Of a DNA stretch of 7,117 nucleotides, positions 5,209-7,117 are shown piece after piece. A program made the position numbers and the translations under genes. The first letter of the stretch is position 1; every line of letters starts with the position of its first letter. Below the pieces are notes generated by a model. That model was not told the DNA's origin, did not search any database, and saw only the letters and a list, made by a program, of their open reading frames with translations. Source of the DNA: an uncultured archaeon (lineage in GTDB: Archaea > Aenigmatarchaeota > Aenigmatarchaeia > CG10238-14 > SCSR01); NCBI GenBank assembly GCA_938017915.1, contig CALIKW010000035.1, positions 1-7,117 on the forward strand. The letters are read 5' to 3'.

Positions 5209-6486
5209 TTACTTACCTTTTCTTTTTAATTTAAGTTTTTTAAACGGATAATTTATCGGATTTTTAATTTTTCTATTTTCGCAAAATTCGTCAGGCTCAC
5301 AAACTCCTATGGAAAAATAAAAATTCTCATTTTCGCAATTTGGCGGTAATAAATTTCTCTCCTGTCTCATATGCCATCTTATTTGAGTCCTTAAATAATT
5401 TGTCCTCAGCTTTGGAAAATTTTTTTCATTCCATTCTTCTAATTTTTTAGAAATCTCCTCAAACTCCCATCCCATGTTTCTTAAAAAATTTATTAATATG
5501 AATGTACTCCTCTTTCTCCCATCGTTTAATCCATTAAAAATTTTTCTTACACAAGGTGGGAAGAATTCCTCAGGAATTTTTTTAATTTTTTTTCTTGTCG
5601 GCAATTCCTCAACGATTAACTTAGTCTCTACTTTATGTCTTGCAGCCCAATCCAAAGCTTCTATTATTAATGCTTCTGCGTCATGCATTTTAGTTTTAAC
5701 TTCTAAGAATTTCTCACTAACTTTTACGTTTTCTGGTAAAGCCTCCTCTTTTTCAAATTTTTCTACTTTTTCTGGTTTTATTGGTAAACTAACGAGCAAG
5801 GTTTTTTCATGCAAAGAGTAAGGAAGTCTAAACAAATGCCTTAAACCAAAAACATCCATACTTATAATTTTAAACGGCTCTAACCCTTCCTCACTTACAA
5901 TTTCTTCCAAACTTTTTCCTATTCTCTTAGAAATGCTTATAGGATTATCTAAAGCAAGTAATTCTTCTCTTATTTTATCTTTGCAGTACCATTTAATATA
6001 TTCCACAACCTTTTGCAGAATTTCGGGATATAATTTACTTGAATCTTGAAAGTTTATTTTTTCAGGCAAAGCTTCGAATGGTATTGCTATATGAAAGCCT
6101 TTTCCACCACTATACTTTACAGAATAACTTTTAACTCCGTGGTCCTTTAAAACTTCTATTATTTCCTTAGTAACAATTTTTGCAATTTCAAAATCGTTAA
6201 CGTCCGGATCAATCAAAATATCCCATCCTATTCTTATCTCATCCATTTGTTCTTTAGTCATACCTGGTTTAAGCTCCATCGGATTTTTCCACCTTTCTAA
6301 GGAGCCGTGAAAAGAAATTGCTCCTTCAGCCACATTCTGCATTATATCTGCAGGAAATTGTAGTATATCTGGTCTTTTTCCGAATGAATTTTGAAAAACA
6401 GGAATAACTTCTCTACTTTTTGATATTTCAATTAAAGCTTTTTGAACACTTTCTCTAGAATACCAATTCCAAATTTTTTCCCTCAT
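5209..6486 (-). CDS. priS: Single-chain DNA primase: PriS catalytic domain fused to PriL-type Fe-S domain
   Basis: A 425-residue archaeo-eukaryotic primase that makes replication primers. The PriS part (about 1-300) has the metal-binding pair D93/D95 in LIDPDVND, the nucleotide-binding SGGKGFH (126-132) and a likely third acid at D211 before RHLFRLPYSLHEKT (216-229). From about 307 the sequence changes to the PriL C-terminal pattern: FFPPCVRKIFNGL, a helical stretch, then LLPPNC and two further cysteines in GVCEPDEFC. The four cysteines C312, C384, C396 and C402 are spaced as in the PriL 4Fe-4S domain, which stimulates initiation in the family. The N-terminal PriL domain that normally docks PriS is missing, so the fusion probably replaces the two-subunit enzyme, as in N. 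equitans. It ends in a lysine-rich tail. ATG at 6486 is the natural start and leads the operon, divergent from smc. Confidence 0.9.
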   Translation of the reverse strand: MREKIWNWYSRESVQKALIEISKSREVIPVFQNSFGKRPDILQFPADIMQNVAEGAISFHGSLERWKNPMELKPGMTKEQMDEIRIGWDILIDPDVNDFEIAKIVTKEIIEVLKDHGVKSYSVKYSGGKGFHIAIPFEALPEKINFQDSSKLYPEILQKVVEYIKWYCKDKIREELLALDNPISISKRIGKSLEEIVSEEGLEPFKIISMDVFGLRHLFRLPYSLHEKTLLVSLPIKPEKVEKFEKEEALPENVKVSEKFLEVKTKMHDAEALIIEALDWAARHKVETKLIVEELPTRKKIKKIPEEFFPPCVRKIFNGLNDGRKRSTFILINFLRNMGWEFEEISKKLEEWNEKNFPKLRTNYLRTQIRWHMRQERNLLPPNCENENFYFSIGVCEPDEFCENRKIKNPINYPFKKLKLKRKGK

Positions 6487-6510
6487 TCAAATCGCTATTA
6501 AGAATTAGAA

Positions 6511-6528
6511 TATTTAAAATTTAAATTC
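6511..6528. promoter_or_regulatory. Shared divergent TATA region between primase operon and smc
   Basis: The only AT box in the 75-bp divergent gap reads TATTTAAAATTTAAATTC, and its core is nearly symmetric. On the minus strand its centre is about 32 bases before the primase ATG, predicting a leader of under 10 bases. On the plus strand it is about 44 bases before the smc ATG, predicting a leader of about 20 bases. One or two overlapping TATA boxes may serve both directions. Confidence 0.45.
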
Positions 6529-6561
6529 AAGATTTATTCTTTTCAAAATCTTATATTAATT

Positions 6562-7117
6562 ATGAGCACTTTAATAACAAGATTGACTCTCCAAGGTTTT
6601 AAAAGTTTTAACAAAAAGATTTCTATACCATTTTCTCCAAACTTTAACATAATTTGTGGTCCAAACGGAAGTGGAAAAAGTAATTTAACAGATGCAATTT
6701 GTTTTGTTCTTGGAAGAACTTCTGCTAAGAGCTTGAGAGCAGAAAGACTCCATCAATTAATTTTCCATGGGTCGGATAAAAAATCTCCAGCTCAATATGC
6801 CTCTGTAACTCTTTATTTGGATAACTCGAAAAAGATTTTTCCTTTTGATGATGAAGAAGTCTCTATAACAAGAAAAGTTAACAGAAAAGGGGTTTCTGTT
6901 TATAAAATACAGGGAAGAACAAAAACAAGAGAAAATGTTTTAGAACTGCTTTCAGCAGCAAGGATATATCCTGATGGACACAACATTGTTTTACAAGGTG
7001 AAGTAACGAATATAATCGAAATGAACCCGATAGAAAGAAGAAGTATAATAGATGAAATTTCTGGGATAGCTGAATATAATGAGAAAAAGGAGAGAGCTCA
7101 AAGAGATTTGGAAGCAG
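6562..7117 (+). CDS. smc: SMC chromosome-segregation ATPase, N-terminal part (3' truncated)
   Basis: ATG at 6562 opens a frame that runs off the right edge after 185 codons. The protein begins MSTLITRLTLQGFKSF, followed by Walker A GPNGSGKS (33-40), the conserved TSAKSLRAERL (53-63) with the R-loop arginine, a LIFHGSD segment and the QYASVTLYLDN region. The N-lobe ends with LQGEVTNIIEMNPIERR and DEISGIAEYNEKKERA, where the first coiled coil begins. All of this matches the ABC head of archaeal SMC, which compacts and segregates chromosomes together with ScpA/ScpB. No key residue is missing in the visible part. No strong Shine-Dalgarno precedes the ATG. The gene is divergent from the primase operon and shares its promoter gap. 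Confidence 0.95.
   Translation, partial: MSTLITRLTLQGFKSFNKKISIPFSPNFNIICGPNGSGKSNLTDAICFVLGRTSAKSLRAERLHQLIFHGSDKKSPAQYASVTLYLDNSKKIFPFDDEEVSITRKVNRKGVSVYKIQGRTKTRENVLELLSAARIYPDGHNIVLQGEVTNIIEMNPIERRSIIDEISGIAEYNEKKERAQRDLEA

Noticed and set aside
5280..5553. Cysteines at the primase C-terminus as an ordinary zinc finger
   Set aside because: Spacing (71, 11 and 5 residues between cysteines) and the FFPPC and LLPPNC contexts match the PriL iron-sulfur domain rather than a CxxC zinc finger.
5474..5821. Open frame of 115 codons on the plus strand
   Set aside because: It is antisense to the primase between its catalytic and Fe-S parts and shows no independent ribosome site or recognisable domain.

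Overview
The window is archaeal chromosomal DNA, strongly AT-rich, with short intergenic gaps. It carries information-processing and chaperone genes found only in archaea and eukaryotes: a eukaryotic-type primase, GINS, SMC, ribosomal proteins eL42, eS27 and eL13, and a RuvB-like (TIP49) AAA+ ATPase. Shine-Dalgarno sites of the GAGGTGA type occur next to TATA-box promoters that sit so close to the start codon that leaders must be very short. The primase fuses the small-subunit catalytic domain to a PriL-type iron-sulfur domain in one chain. That architecture is known from Nanoarchaeum equitans, so a DPANN-type lineage is the first guess. The eL13 gene and the TIP49 ATPase have patchy archaeal distributions, so I do not assign a phylum.

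Layout. Positions 1-229 (+) hold the C-terminal tail of a DUF4143-type ATPase, convergent with the long minus-strand block. That block appears to be two transcription units. The promoter-distal unit, read from 3251 down to 310, is hsp20, eL13, a zinc-ribbon/Hsp20-like protein, the RuvB-like ATPase and a 93-residue orphan. The other unit, read from 6486 down to 3393, is fused primase, GINS, eL42, eS27 and an arginine-deiminase-superfamily protein that has lost its catalytic residues. A 130-bp gap at 3261-3392 separates them and holds T-tracts, an inverted repeat and a good TATA box. At 6487-6561 a short divergent promoter region separates the primase operon from smc, which runs (+) off the right edge.

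How it fits together. The primase-GINS-eL42-eS27 order is the known archaeal linkage of replication and translation genes. Here PCNA is missing from the middle, and the expected aIF2-alpha/Nop10 genes are replaced by the pseudoenzyme. The second unit couples an archaeal homologue of RUVBL1/2 to a protein with a CS/Hsp20-like fold, a true small heat-shock protein and a ribosomal protein. This is reminiscent in composition of the eukaryotic R2TP co-chaperone (RUVBL1/2 plus PIH1D1, whose C-terminus is a CS domain) and is the most thought-provoking part of the window. The pseudoenzyme in the replication/ribosome operon is the other strong candidate for something undescribed.
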